From CAZLYF01 sp964586835 (lineage in GTDB: Bacteria; Bacillota; Clostridia; Christensenellales; Aristaeellaceae), in NCBI GenBank assembly GCA_964586835.1, contig CAZPIC010000006.1:33962-97961 (forward strand): a stretch of 64,000 bases of DNA, in the 5' to 3' direction. Positions 43,136 to 51,331 of the stretch are shown in pieces. The notes below the pieces were generated by a model. That model made no database searches, was not told where the DNA came from, and saw only the letters and a list, made by a program, of their open reading frames with translations. Position 1 is the stretch's first letter, and every line of letters starts with the position of its first letter. The position numbers and the translations under genes were made by a program.

Positions 43136-43572
43136 CGTTCCTCACCACCATTTCCTGGATTCAGCTGAGCGCGGGAAACGACCTTGCTGCGCAGGGGCAG
43201 CTTTGTGGCGGCAAGGCGGAGCGCCTCTCTCGCCACGTCTTCCTCAACGCCTCCAAGTTCAAACATGACGCGGCCGGGTTTTACGACGGCTACCCAGTAC
43301 TCCGGGGATCCCTTCCCGGAACCCATGCGGGTTTCAGCAGGTTTTTCCGTGACCGGCTTGTCGGGAAAGATCTTTATCCAGACGTTCCCCCCCCGCTTGG
43401 TAAACCTCGTCAGGGCAATACGGGCGGCTTCAATCTGCTGGCTCGTCACCCAGCTGGGGGAGAGGGCAACGAGGCCATAGTCGCCGTGCGTAATCGTGTT
43501 TCCACGCTGGGCTTTGCCCTTCATCCGCCCGCGAAACACCTTTCGCCTCTTGACTCTCTTGGGCATCAACAT
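43132..43572 (-). CDS. rplP: 50S ribosomal protein L16
   Basis: 146-residue protein near the tRNA sites. MPKRVKRRKVFRGRMKGKAQRGNTITHGDYGLVAL and KPAETRMGSGKGSPEYWVAVVKPGRVMFE are diagnostic. The ATG at 43572 follows GGAGG by 10 bases; an ATG two codons on is possible. Confidence 0.96.
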   Translation of the reverse strand: MLMPKRVKRRKVFRGRMKGKAQRGNTITHGDYGLVALSPSWVTSQQIEAARIALTRFTKRGGNVWIKIFPDKPVTEKPAETRMGSGKGSPEYWVAVVKPGRVMFELGGVEEDVAREALRLAATKLPLRSKVVSRAQLNPGNGGEER

Positions 43573-43575
43573 GGC

Positions 43576-44244
43576 TTACTTGCCTCCTTCAGTGCGGGCA
43601 TCCGGTTTTTTTGCCGTCGGCAGGATCTGCCCCTTGTAGATCCAGACCTTCACACCAAGCCGGCCGTAGGTGGTTTTCGCCTCCGCAAAACCGTAGTCGA
43701 TGTTCGCCCGCAGGGTCTGAAGCGGGATGGATCCCTCGTGATAATGCTCGCTGCGAGCGATATCAGCGCCGCCGAGACGGCCGGACACCTGTGTCTTGAT
43801 GCCCTTCGCGCCTGCCCGCATCGAGCGCTGAATGCTCTGCTTCATTGCGCGCCGAAAAGAAATGCGCTTTTCAAGCTGCTGCGCGATATTCTCTGCCACA
43901 AGCTGGGCATCGCAATCAGGGTTCTTGACTTCAAGGATGTTGATATGGATCGTCCGGCCCAGCTTCTTTTCAATATAGGCCTTCAGTTCCTCGATGCCCT
44001 TTCCGCCGCGGCCGATGATCATGCCGGGTTTTCCGGTAAACACGTTGATGGTGGTACGCGCGGGGCTGCGTTCGATATCAATCCGGCTGATCCCCGTCTG
44101 GTAATACCTCTTTTTCAGATCCCTGCGGATCTCATGGTCTTCAACCAGATTGTCCGCAAAATCCTTCTTTCCGGCATACCACCGCGTGCTCCAGTCAAAT
44201 ATGACGCCTACGCGCGCCCCATGGGGGTTGACTTTCTGACCCAT
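43576..44244 (-). CDS. rpsC: 30S ribosomal protein S3
   Basis: 222-residue mRNA-entry protein. MGQKVNPHGARVGVIFDWSTRWYA, the KH domain IGRGGKGIEELKAYIEKKLG and the C-terminal IDYGFAEAKTTYGRLGVKVWIYKGQILP are diagnostic. Confidence 0.97.
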   Translation of the reverse strand: MGQKVNPHGARVGVIFDWSTRWYAGKKDFADNLVEDHEIRRDLKKRYYQTGISRIDIERSPARTTINVFTGKPGMIIGRGGKGIEELKAYIEKKLGRTIHINILEVKNPDCDAQLVAENIAQQLEKRISFRRAMKQSIQRSMRAGAKGIKTQVSGRLGGADIARSEHYHEGSIPLQTLRANIDYGFAEAKTTYGRLGVKVWIYKGQILPTAKKPDARTEGGK

Positions 44245-44258
44245 TGCTAACCCTCCTC

Positions 44259-44642
44259 CTATCTTTTGTCAAGGACGACGCTGATGTGGCTGGTTCGCCG
44301 AAGGATCGGCGACGCGCTCCCCCGGCTGCGGGGAACATAGCGCTTGAGCGCAGGGCCCTGATTGACATAGATCTCCGCGATGTAAAGCGAAGCCCTGTCC
44401 ATCTCCAGGTTGTTCACCGCGTTTGCGATGGCGCTTTGAACCAGTTTCCAAACGATAGGTGAGGCTGCCTTTGGCGTGTGCTTGAGGATTGCCAACGCTT
44501 CTTCCACGTCCCTGCCACGAACCAGATCCACCACGATCTTCGCCTTCTTGGAGGAGATGCGTACATGTCTGACATGGGCGTGCGGCCGCCTGTCCGCCGT
44601 TTCGCTGCGATCGCGCCCCTTTTCCCGGGTATTGGTTGCCAT
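44259..44642 (-). CDS. rplV: 50S ribosomal protein L22
   Basis: 127-residue tunnel protein. HAHVRHVRISSKKAKIVVDLVRGRDVEEALAIL and KRYVPRSRGSASPILRRTSHISVVL are diagnostic. The N-terminus has about ten extra residues. Confidence 0.96.
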   Translation of the reverse strand: MATNTREKGRDRSETADRRPHAHVRHVRISSKKAKIVVDLVRGRDVEEALAILKHTPKAASPIVWKLVQSAIANAVNNLEMDRASLYIAEIYVNQGPALKRYVPRSRGSASPILRRTSHISVVLDKR

Positions 44643-44662
44643 ACGACTGTTCTCCCTCCGTC

Positions 44663-44941
44663 TTACTTGCGACCAGCGGATTTCTCGCCGGCATGTCCCC
44701 TGAATGTGCGCGTCGGGGCAAACTCGCCAAGCTTGTGTCCGACCATATCCTCCGTGATGTATACAGGGACATGCTTGCGCCCGTCATGCACAGCGATGGT
44801 ATGTCCGACAAAGTCGGGGAAGATCGTTGAGGCCCGGGACCAGGTCTTCAAAACGGCTTTTCTTCCCGACTGATTCATCTTCATGATGCGCTTCATCAGC
44901 ACCTCGCTGACAAAGGGGCCTTTCTTGACTGATCGGCTCAT
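44663..44941 (-). CDS. rpsS: 30S ribosomal protein S19
   Basis: 92-residue head protein. MSRSVKKGPFVSEVLMKRI and PDFVGHTIAVHDGRKHVPVYITEDMVGHKLGEFAPTRTFRGH are diagnostic. Confidence 0.97.
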   Translation of the reverse strand: MSRSVKKGPFVSEVLMKRIMKMNQSGRKAVLKTWSRASTIFPDFVGHTIAVHDGRKHVPVYITEDMVGHKLGEFAPTRTFRGHAGEKSAGRK

Positions 44942-44973
44942 GCTGTGGGTTGCCTCCTTCCGTCGAACCGGGC

Positions 44974-45807
44974 TTACTTGCTGCCTTTCCGCTTGACGAT
45001 CAAGCGGTTCGAGTACTTCTTGCGCTTACGGGTCTTGTATCCCAGCGTGGGCTTGCCCCACGGGGTGACCGGAGCGGGTTTTCCAATGGGGGACTTGCCT
45101 TCTCCCCCGCCGTGAGGATGATCTACAGGGTTCATGGCCACGCCGCGCACGGAAGGCCTGAAACCCATGTGGCGTTTGCGACCGGCCTTGCCAATCCGCA
45201 CATTCTCGTGTTCCTGATTCCCCACCGTCCCCACGGTTGCCCTCGCTTGGATGGGAACCTTGCGCACTTCACCTGAGGGAAGGCGAATCTGGGCAAAATC
45301 ACCCTCCTTGGCCATCAGCTGAGCGTAAGCCCCGGCTGAGCGTACCAGCTGACCGCCCCGTCCCGGCCTTAGCTCGATGTTGTGAATCAACGTACCCGCG
45401 GGAATCCCGGACAGCGGCAGCGCGTTGCCGGGCACGATGTCCACATCGTCGCCCGCAATGACCGTATCGCCCACCTTGAGGCCGGATGGCGCGAGGATGT
45501 AGCGCTTTTCTCCATCCGCATAGAAGAGAAGCGCGATGAAGGCGGATCGGTTAGGGTCGTACTCCAGCGCGGCAACCCGTGCGGGGACGCCCACTTTATC
45601 CCGCTTAAAATCGATGATACGGTATTTGACCTTGTTGCCACCCCCTCGGTGGCGCACGGTGATCTTGCCCTGCTTGTTTCTGCCCGCATGCTTGACAAGC
45701 CGCTGGGTCAGTGCCTTTTCGGGTGCCTTCTTGGTCAGCTCTTCATAGGTCAGCGCTGACATGAACCGCCGTGCAGGTGAGGTCGGCTTATAGACACGAA
45801 TCGCCAT
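44974..45807 (-). CDS. rplB: 50S ribosomal protein L2
   Basis: 277-residue protein near the peptidyl transferase centre. GRNKQGKITVRHRGGGNKVKYRIIDFKRD, the histidine-bearing MNPVDHPHGGGEGKSPIG and the tail TRKRKKYSNRLIVKRKGSK are diagnostic. Confidence 0.97.
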   Translation of the reverse strand: MAIRVYKPTSPARRFMSALTYEELTKKAPEKALTQRLVKHAGRNKQGKITVRHRGGGNKVKYRIIDFKRDKVGVPARVAALEYDPNRSAFIALLFYADGEKRYILAPSGLKVGDTVIAGDDVDIVPGNALPLSGIPAGTLIHNIELRPGRGGQLVRSAGAYAQLMAKEGDFAQIRLPSGEVRKVPIQARATVGTVGNQEHENVRIGKAGRKRHMGFRPSVRGVAMNPVDHPHGGGEGKSPIGKPAPVTPWGKPTLGYKTRKRKKYSNRLIVKRKGSK

Positions 45808-45820
45808 TTGCTTCTCCTTC

Positions 45821-46117
45821 CTAGATCATGCCTTCAAAGAACTCAATGGGCTTCGAGTCCTCCGCAAGCTTGACATAAGCCTTTTTGACCTCCGGGGTCC
45901 GGCCGCTCGACTTGCCCTGGCGCTTAATCTTTCCAAGGACGCGAAGGGTATTGACCCGTTCGACCTTGATACCCTTGAAGACAGCCTCGAGGGATTTTTT
46001 GATTTCCACCTTGTTCGCCCGAGGATCGACTTCGAAGATATATCTCTTTTCTGCGATACCCTCATAGCCCTTCTCCGTCAAAACAGGGCGAAGGATAATA
46101 TCATGCGGGTCTTTCAT
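45821..46117 (-). CDS. rplW: 50S ribosomal protein L23
   Basis: 98-residue tunnel-exit protein, docking site for trigger factor and SRP. IILRPVLTEKGYEGIAEKRYIFEVDPRANKVEIKKSLE is diagnostic. It overlaps rplD by 4 bases. Confidence 0.96.
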   Translation of the reverse strand: MKDPHDIILRPVLTEKGYEGIAEKRYIFEVDPRANKVEIKKSLEAVFKGIKVERVNTLRVLGKIKRQGKSSGRTPEVKKAYVKLAEDSKPIEFFEGMI

Positions 46118-46740
46118 GACGCAAAAACCTCCTCTATCCCGGATACCGCGGCTTTTGACAGGATCAGCTTGCCAGCATTGAGTACATCGTAGACATTGAG
46201 CGTGCTGGTAAGGGTTCCGCGAAGCTCCTTGATGTTCCTGGAAGCGCGGACAACGTTCTCGTCATAGCCTTCAAGCACGAGGAGGGCTTTGCCTTCAACG
46301 CCGAGATCCTTCAGCATCTTGACAACCAGTTTCGTCTTGGCTTGGGGGATCGCAACTTCGTTGATCACAATCAGATCGCCGGCATTGAATTTGGCAGAAA
46401 GGGCGCTCTTCATGGCCAGTCGCCTGACTTTCTTTGGCACTTTCACGCAATAATCTCTCGGCTGGGGAGCAAACGCCACTCCCCCGTGGCGGAACTGGGG
46501 CGCACGGTTGCTGTGGTGTCTCGCCCTGCCTGTTCCCTTCTGTCGGTAGATCTTTCTTCCTCCGCCACGCACCATGCCCCGCGACAGCGCGCTGTGCGTG
46601 CCCTGGCGCCTGTTGGCCAGGATAGAACGGACTACCAAATGCATGGCGGCGACATTGGGCCTTACAGCGAACACCTCTTCACTGAGCGTCAGTTCACCCT
46701 CCGGCTGGCCCTGCATATTCACGACGGTGATGGTCGGCAT
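46114..46740 (-). CDS. rplD: 50S ribosomal protein L4
   Basis: 208-residue tunnel protein; in several bacteria L4 represses its own operon. The extended loop is RQGTHSALSRGMVRGGGRKIYRQKGTGRARHHSNRAPQFRHGGVAFAP (key residues G-R-A-R-H). It ends with a normal globular domain. Confidence 0.96.
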   Translation of the reverse strand: MPTITVVNMQGQPEGELTLSEEVFAVRPNVAAMHLVVRSILANRRQGTHSALSRGMVRGGGRKIYRQKGTGRARHHSNRAPQFRHGGVAFAPQPRDYCVKVPKKVRRLAMKSALSAKFNAGDLIVINEVAIPQAKTKLVVKMLKDLGVEGKALLVLEGYDENVVRASRNIKELRGTLTSTLNVYDVLNAGKLILSKAAVSGIEEVFAS

Positions 46741-46758
46741 GTGCGTTATCCTCCTTGG

Positions 46759-47403
46759 TCAGGCTTTGCAGGTATTGCGTACGATGAGCAGGCCGTTGTC
46801 GGTCCCCGGAACAGCCCCTCTGACAAGCAGCAGGTTACGCTCCGCATCCACCTCAATGATCTCGAGATTCTGGATGGTGACCCGCTCGGAGCCGTAATGC
46901 CCAGGCATTTTTTTGTTCTTGAAGACGCGTGACGGAGAGCTGTTGGCGCTTAAGGAACCAACTCCACGGTGGTACTTGGATCCATGGGACATCGGCCCTC
47001 GCGAAAGGTTCCACCTATAGATCGCCCCGGTGAAGCCGCGACCTCTGCTTGTCCCTGTCACATCCACCCGCTCCCCAGCCTTGAACACATCGGCGGTGAT
47101 GGTCTGTCCCGTTTCAAAGGCAGCGCTGTCTTCAAGCCTCAGCTCGCGTAGGTAGCGGGAAGGCGTAACGCCCGCCTTCTTGAAATGACCCAGCGCGGGC
47201 TTGCTGACCAGCTTCTTCACGCGGTTCTCCGCGATCGGCTCAAAGCTGACCTGGACTGCTTCATAGCTGTCTTTTTCGATGGTCTTTTTCTGAACAACCG
47301 TACAGGGGCCCGCCAGGATGACTGTGACCGGAACCAGACGCCCATCCTTTAGGAACTTCTGTGTCATGCCGAGTTTTTTCCCTAGAATCGCTTTCTTACT
47401 CAC
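46759..47403 (-). CDS. rplC: 50S ribosomal protein L3
   Basis: 214-residue assembly-initiating protein. AILGKKLGMTQKFLKDGRLVPVTVI and GRGFTGAIYRWNLSRGPMSHGSKYHRGVGSLSANSSPSRVFKNKKMPGHYG are diagnostic (key residues). Confidence 0.97.
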   Translation of the reverse strand: MSKKAILGKKLGMTQKFLKDGRLVPVTVILAGPCTVVQKKTIEKDSYEAVQVSFEPIAENRVKKLVSKPALGHFKKAGVTPSRYLRELRLEDSAAFETGQTITADVFKAGERVDVTGTSRGRGFTGAIYRWNLSRGPMSHGSKYHRGVGSLSANSSPSRVFKNKKMPGHYGSERVTIQNLEIIEVDAERNLLLVRGAVPGTDNGLLIVRNTCKA

Positions 47404-47418
47404 TGCTTGCCTCCTGCC

Positions 47419-47727
47419 TTACAGCTTGATCTCGATTTCGACGCCGGTCGGCAGATCCAGCTTCATCATCGCGTCCACCGTACGTGAATTGGGGTTGTGA
47501 ATGTCTATGAGGCGTTTGTGCGTGCGTCTCTCAAACTGCTCGCGGCTATCCTTGTACTTGTGCGGTGCACGAAGGATCGTCACGATCTCCTTTTCTGTGG
47601 GGAGGGGAATGGGGCCAGAGACACGAGCGCCCGTTCGCTTTGCAGTTTCGACGATGCGCAGGGAAGACTGGTCGATCAGTCCATGCTCATAGGCTTTCAA
47701 CTTGATGCGGATTTTTTGGCTGGCCAT
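47419..47727 (-). CDS. rpsJ: 30S ribosomal protein S10
   Basis: 102-residue first gene of the supercluster, also the NusE transcription factor. QKIRIKLKAYEHGLIDQSSLRIVETAKRTGARVSGPIPLPTEKE is diagnostic. AAGGAGG precedes the ATG. Confidence 0.97.
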   Translation of the reverse strand: MASQKIRIKLKAYEHGLIDQSSLRIVETAKRTGARVSGPIPLPTEKEIVTILRAPHKYKDSREQFERRTHKRLIDIHNPNSRTVDAMMKLDLPTGVEIEIKL

Positions 47728-47734
47728 TGGAATT

Positions 47735-47942
47735 CCTCCTTGTTGTTCATGGTCTCTCGCCGCGAAGGCCTTTCTTTGCCTCCCCTGAAGAAGGGCTGCC
47801 TTGCCTCCACGCTCGTTCCCCTTCTGGTCGCGGGGAACCGACTGAGTCCATCGCCTGATCAGCAGGCTGGTCCGCGCTAATTACCCGCCCAAGGCCGGGG
47901 CGGCAACCTAACACTTCATCCCCATGGACAGACAGCCGCTAG
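47735..47942 (-). promoter_or_regulatory. Hairpin-rich leader of the S10-spc-alpha transcript
   Basis: The roughly 200-base leader between promoter and rpsJ has three perfect stems on the minus strand: CCGCCC/GGGCGG (47885-47903), GCCTG/CAGGC (47853-47867) and GTTCCCC/GGGGAAC (47815-47838), plus a weaker CCCT/AGGG near 47790. Such leaders can carry autogenous control by L4 or another protein, but I cannot assign one. No clear terminator precedes rpsJ. Confidence 0.55.
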
Positions 47943-47971
47943 ATTATACGCAGCTTCCAACAAAAATGCAA
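47943..47971 (-). promoter_or_regulatory. Promoter of the ribosomal supercluster
   Basis: TTGCAT (47966-47971), 17-base spacer, perfect TATAAT (47943-47948). No second strong promoter was noticed inside the 16-kb cluster. Confidence 0.85.
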
Positions 47972-48133
47972 GAACAATTTGTGAATTCTTCGAGCACGTT
48001 CTGCATGAGGCTATGGATATCCCGTTGAATGCACTGCATCTTGCTTCATTTTTCACGCGAATCAATATCAACGCATCCGGGTGTATACATTGCAGACACC
48101 GCCCCCCATCGAGGTCAATAGGATACGCTGAAC

Positions 48134-48157
48134 AAGGGCAGCGACACCGCTGCCCTT
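48134..48157 (-). terminator. Terminator-like hairpin after proS
   Basis: A perfect 10-bp stem AAGGGCAGCG (48134-48143) / CGCTGCCCTT (48148-48157) with a 4-base loop lies 30 bases past the proS stop. The T run after it is short (TTGTTC). The rest of 47972-48186 holds nothing else I recognise. Confidence 0.7.
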
Positions 48158-48186
48158 TGCACATTCCCGCCCGTGGCGTGCCTCCA

Positions 48187-49629
48187 TCAATAAGCCCGTG
48201 CGAAGTACATGAGCTGGTCCGCAGGGCCTGCGCAGCAGACACAGGTCTCGGCGACAGGCGTCTGATCAAAAGGCATGTTGCGGCTTGAGGCGCCGGTCGC
48301 TTCCCTGATCCTGTCCTCGCAATCTCGTGCACCACACCACATCGCCAGAGCATAGCCGCTTTCCACCTGTCTGAGCATTTCATCCATATTACGCACCACC
48401 GCTGTGTGCGCATCCCTGAATTCGCGGGCTGAGCGAAGCATGCTAGCCTGAATGTCGCCAAGCATCTCCCTGACGCGCGCTGCGATGTCCTCTTGGGGCA
48501 ACGTGCCTTTTTCCAACGTGTCCCTCCGCATGCAGGCCACCACACCTCCCTTCAAATCCCTTGGGCCGATCTCCAACCTGACAGGCACTCCTTTGAGCTC
48601 CCATTCGTTGAATTTCCACCCGGCTGACACGTGGTCCCGGTCATCCAGCTTCACTCGGATCCCCTCCGCCCTGAGGGAACGCAGTACCTTTTGACAGGCA
48701 TCCATGACTCCGCCCCGGTGCGCCGCGATGGGGAGAATCACCACCTGCACCGGTGCGATGGCAGGGGGCATTTTCAGCCCGCGCTCGTCCCCGTGGGTCA
48801 TGATCACAGCCCCGATCAGCCGGGTAGAAGCCCCCCAGCTCGTCTCATGGCAGTACTTGAGCTTGCCGTCCTTGTCCAGGTATTGCATATCAAACGGGAC
48901 AGAGAAATTCGTGCCGAAATGATGCGAGGTCCCCGCCTGTAGGGCTTTCCCGTCCTGCATCATCGCCTCTACTGAATAAGTCGCCACAGCCCCGGCGAAT
49001 TTTTCCTTGTCACTCTTGCGACCGGCAAAGACCGGAATGGCCAGAGCCTCCTCACACACCTCACGGTAGATCTCGAGCATCGTCAGCGTTTCTTCCTGCG
49101 CTTCCTCATACGTCGCATGCACGGTGTGGCCTTCCTGCCACCAGAATTCGGAGGTGCGCAAAAAAGGCCTCGTGGTTTTTTCCCAGCGCATGACAGAACA
49201 CCACTGGTTGTATTTTAGGGGTAGATCTCGCCAAGATTGGACCCACCTGGAAAACATTGTGCAAAACAGCGTTTCACTCGTCGGCCTGATCGCCAGACGC
49301 TCCTGCAGAACTTCAACCCCCCCCTGCGTCACCCAGGCTACCTCAGGAGCGAATCCTTCCACATGTTCCGCTTCCTTCACCAGCAGGGATTCGGGGATCA
49401 GCATGGGCATGGATACGTTTTCGTGGCCTGTTTCTTCAAAGCGCTGATCCAGTTGCTCACGGATCAGTTCCCAGATTCGGTTTCCGTAAGGCCGTAAAAC
49501 GATGCATCCCCGCACGGGCGCATAATCCATCAGTTCCGCATGCCTCACCACATCAGTATACCATTGCGAGAAATTTTCACTTCTTGGCGTGATATGGCGG
49601 ACAAATTCCTGTTTGTTCTCGTTGGACAT
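48187..49629 (-). CDS. proS: Prolyl-tRNA synthetase, type 3 (archaeal/eukaryotic-like)
   Basis: 480-residue class II synthetase charging tRNA-Pro. Motif 2 region is LPLKYNQWCSVMRWEKTTRPFLRTSEFWWQEGHT, and motif 3 GASTRLIGAVIMTHGDERGLKMPPAIAP. The chain lacks the inserted editing domain of the bacterial type and carries the extra C-terminal domain (zinc-like Cys: AMWCGARDCEDRI ... ETCVCCAGPADQLMYFARAY), which marks the shorter archaeal-like class found in many Firmicutes. The ATG at 49629 follows GGAGGTACCGG. Confidence 0.95.
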   Translation of the reverse strand: MSNENKQEFVRHITPRSENFSQWYTDVVRHAELMDYAPVRGCIVLRPYGNRIWELIREQLDQRFEETGHENVSMPMLIPESLLVKEAEHVEGFAPEVAWVTQGGVEVLQERLAIRPTSETLFCTMFSRWVQSWRDLPLKYNQWCSVMRWEKTTRPFLRTSEFWWQEGHTVHATYEEAQEETLTMLEIYREVCEEALAIPVFAGRKSDKEKFAGAVATYSVEAMMQDGKALQAGTSHHFGTNFSVPFDMQYLDKDGKLKYCHETSWGASTRLIGAVIMTHGDERGLKMPPAIAPVQVVILPIAAHRGGVMDACQKVLRSLRAEGIRVKLDDRDHVSAGWKFNEWELKGVPVRLEIGPRDLKGGVVACMRRDTLEKGTLPQEDIAARVREMLGDIQASMLRSAREFRDAHTAVVRNMDEMLRQVESGYALAMWCGARDCEDRIREATGASSRNMPFDQTPVAETCVCCAGPADQLMYFARAY

Positions 49630-49660
49630 CCGGTACCTCCGACACGATGCAATGGTGGCC

Positions 49661-49689
49661 ATTATAAGCAGACGGCGCCGTCGTGGCAA
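49661..49689 (-). promoter_or_regulatory. Promoter of proS
   Basis: TTGCCA (49684-49689), 17-base spacer, perfect TATAAT (49661-49666). No T-box leader is present: only about 25 bases separate the predicted start of transcription from the ATG. Confidence 0.8.
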
Positions 49690-49756
49690 GGGCGCTTGCC
49701 ATCTGAGCGCAAAGGGGACACAGAGACCCGTCTGCCTGTTTTCAGCGGAAAAGCAC

Positions 49757-49785
49757 TTGCAAGGACGTTGAAGGCATGCTATGAT
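49757..49785 (+). promoter_or_regulatory. Promoter of rpmB
   Basis: TTGCAA (49757-49762), 17-base spacer, TATGAT (49780-49785), about 75 bases before the start codon. It is divergent from the proS promoter. Confidence 0.7.
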
Positions 49786-49859
49786 ACGACGGTTGCTGGT
49801 TCTGCCCGGAGGCAAAGCCACGAGGCAGGGCCAAAGCCCCGACGGAGGGAGACAAGGGA

Positions 49860-50084
49860 ATGGGTAAGTACTGCAAGGTCTGCAACAAACGTGCCATGAC
49901 CGGAAACAAGGTCAGCCACTCTGACCGCAAATCGTTGCGCAAGTGGGCACCCAATATCCAAAGAGTGCGTGCGACGGTAGATGGCCGTCCCGTCAGGCTG
50001 CTCGTCTGCACAAGCTGTCTGCGCAGCGGACGTGTCACCCGTACGGTGTCAGGCCCGGTGGCTGTGGAAGCCGCGGATCAATAG
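49860..50084 (+). CDS. rpmB: 50S ribosomal protein L28 (zinc-binding form)
   Basis: 74-residue protein. YCKVCNKRAMTGNKVSHSDRKSLRKWAPNIQRVRATVDG and VCTSCLRSGRVTR are diagnostic; the two CxxC pairs form a zinc site. GGAGGGAG precedes the ATG. It is a single gene with its own promoter and terminator. Confidence 0.96.
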   Translation: MGKYCKVCNKRAMTGNKVSHSDRKSLRKWAPNIQRVRATVDGRPVRLLVCTSCLRSGRVTRTVSGPVAVEAADQ

Positions 50085-50098
50085 GATCCCCTTTGCAG

Positions 50099-50131
50099 AC
50101 AGCCTTCCCAGACTGGGAAGGCTTCTTTTTT
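50099..50131 (+). terminator. Terminator of rpmB
   Basis: A perfect 10-bp stem AGCCTTCCCA / TGGGAAGGCT (50101-50123) with a 3-base loop is followed by TCTTTTTT. It separates rpmB from the convergent mreB-like gene. Confidence 0.92.
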
Positions 50132-50144
50132 GCCCAGCCGTACC

Positions 50145-51173
50145 CTACGGCCTTCTCTTTTTACGGGTATCTCCAAGGAGCCTTTCATATTCAGCCATGT
50201 GCTCCAGGATATAGCCACAGCCCATGGCAACGCATTCCTGCGGGTGTTCCGCAGTAAAGCAGCGGATCTGCATCTCTTCGGAAATAACATCCTGCAGGCC
50301 TTTCATCATCGCCCCGCCGCCGGTCAGCAGGATCCCATTTTCAAATACGTCGTTCGCCAGTTCCGGAGGGACACGCTCGATGACGCCGTGCAGGCTCTCG
50401 ATCATCAGGCGCAGGGGCTCCTCCATCGCTTCGGCTATCTCATCGGCTGCAACCTCAATCTGTTTGGGCAATCCGCTGACCAGGTTCCTGCCAGCTACCG
50501 GCAGCGTGATGCTCGTTTCACCCCCGTGATAGACCGATCCGATGGAACACTTGATATCCTCGGCGGTACGAAAGCCGATAAGAAGATTGTGCTTAAGTCT
50601 TATGTAACGCATGATCGCATCGGTGAAAGCATCTCCTCCGATATCAGAGACATTGCGTGCCATCATCTCTCCCGAAGCAATGACCGCAATATCCGTCGTC
50701 GCAGCGCCCACATCCGCCACCATACGGCCATAGTGTTCCGTAAGGCCATATCCGGCGCCCAGCGCAGCCGCCACCGGCCGCTCGGCAAGCTGCGTACGCC
50801 GCGCTCCGGCTTCAAACATCCCCACAATCAACTGCCGCTTTTCAATTTCGTTTGCAGCACAGGAAATGGACATCACCGCCCGTGGCCGCGAAAAGAAGCG
50901 CTTCCCGATGACGCGTATGACAAAGTGGTTCAGAAGGATGCTCAGCATCGCAAAATCCTGAATCGCACCTTTTTGCAGCGGCCGGATGACCTCAATATTG
51001 GCCGGTTCTCTGCCCATCATCCTGTACGCCTCAGTACCGATGGCAATCACGTTGTGCAGGTCATGGTCCACGGCAAGCACTGCGGGCTCATTGAGAACAA
51101 TCCCCTTCCGGCGTGTATGGATCAGAACATTGGACGACCCCAGGTCTATGCCAATATCCTCAGCTGATGCCAT
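50145..51173 (-). CDS. MreB/Mbl-like rod-shape actin homologue
   Basis: 342-residue actin-fold protein that would guide cell-wall synthesis along the membrane. Phosphate 1 motif is IDLGSSNVLIHTRRKGIVLNEPAVLAVD, phosphate 2 is VADVGAATTDIAVI (usual form DIGGGTTE), and the adenosine motif is GILLTGGGAMMKGL. The substitutions and the absence of mreC/mreD suggest an accessory paralogue rather than the main MreB. The ATG is preceded by AAGGAG. It lies between convergent rpmB and an upstream methyltransferase gene. Confidence 0.9.
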   Translation of the reverse strand: MASAEDIGIDLGSSNVLIHTRRKGIVLNEPAVLAVDHDLHNVIAIGTEAYRMMGREPANIEVIRPLQKGAIQDFAMLSILLNHFVIRVIGKRFFSRPRAVMSISCAANEIEKRQLIVGMFEAGARRTQLAERPVAAALGAGYGLTEHYGRMVADVGAATTDIAVIASGEMMARNVSDIGGDAFTDAIMRYIRLKHNLLIGFRTAEDIKCSIGSVYHGGETSITLPVAGRNLVSGLPKQIEVAADEIAEAMEEPLRLMIESLHGVIERVPPELANDVFENGILLTGGGAMMKGLQDVISEEMQIRCFTAEHPQECVAMGCGYILEHMAEYERLLGDTRKKRRP

Positions 51174-51249
51174 GGCTCGTCTCCTTGCGATCGGATTTTC
51201 GGCTGCCCGCCCTCCAGCAGCTGGTCATAAGCAACACCAATTCCGCGAC

Positions 51250-51280
51250 ATCATAACACATGCGCACGCTGTTCACCACT
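51250..51280 (-). promoter_or_regulatory. Possible promoter of the mreB-like gene
   Basis: TATGAT on the minus strand (RC of 51250-51255) is a good -10, about 75 bases before the start. The -35 is weak (TGGTGA or GGTGAA 16-17 bases upstream). The rest of the gap to the methyltransferase stop holds nothing recognised. Confidence 0.4.
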
Positions 51281-51331
51281 ATTTCTGGTTTTTCAAGCTT
51301 ATTTATTCCCGTATTTCCACCGACCGCCTCT

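Noticed and set aside
49630..49660. T-box leader for proS
   Set aside because: The predicted transcript begins only about 25 bases before the start codon, leaving no room for one.
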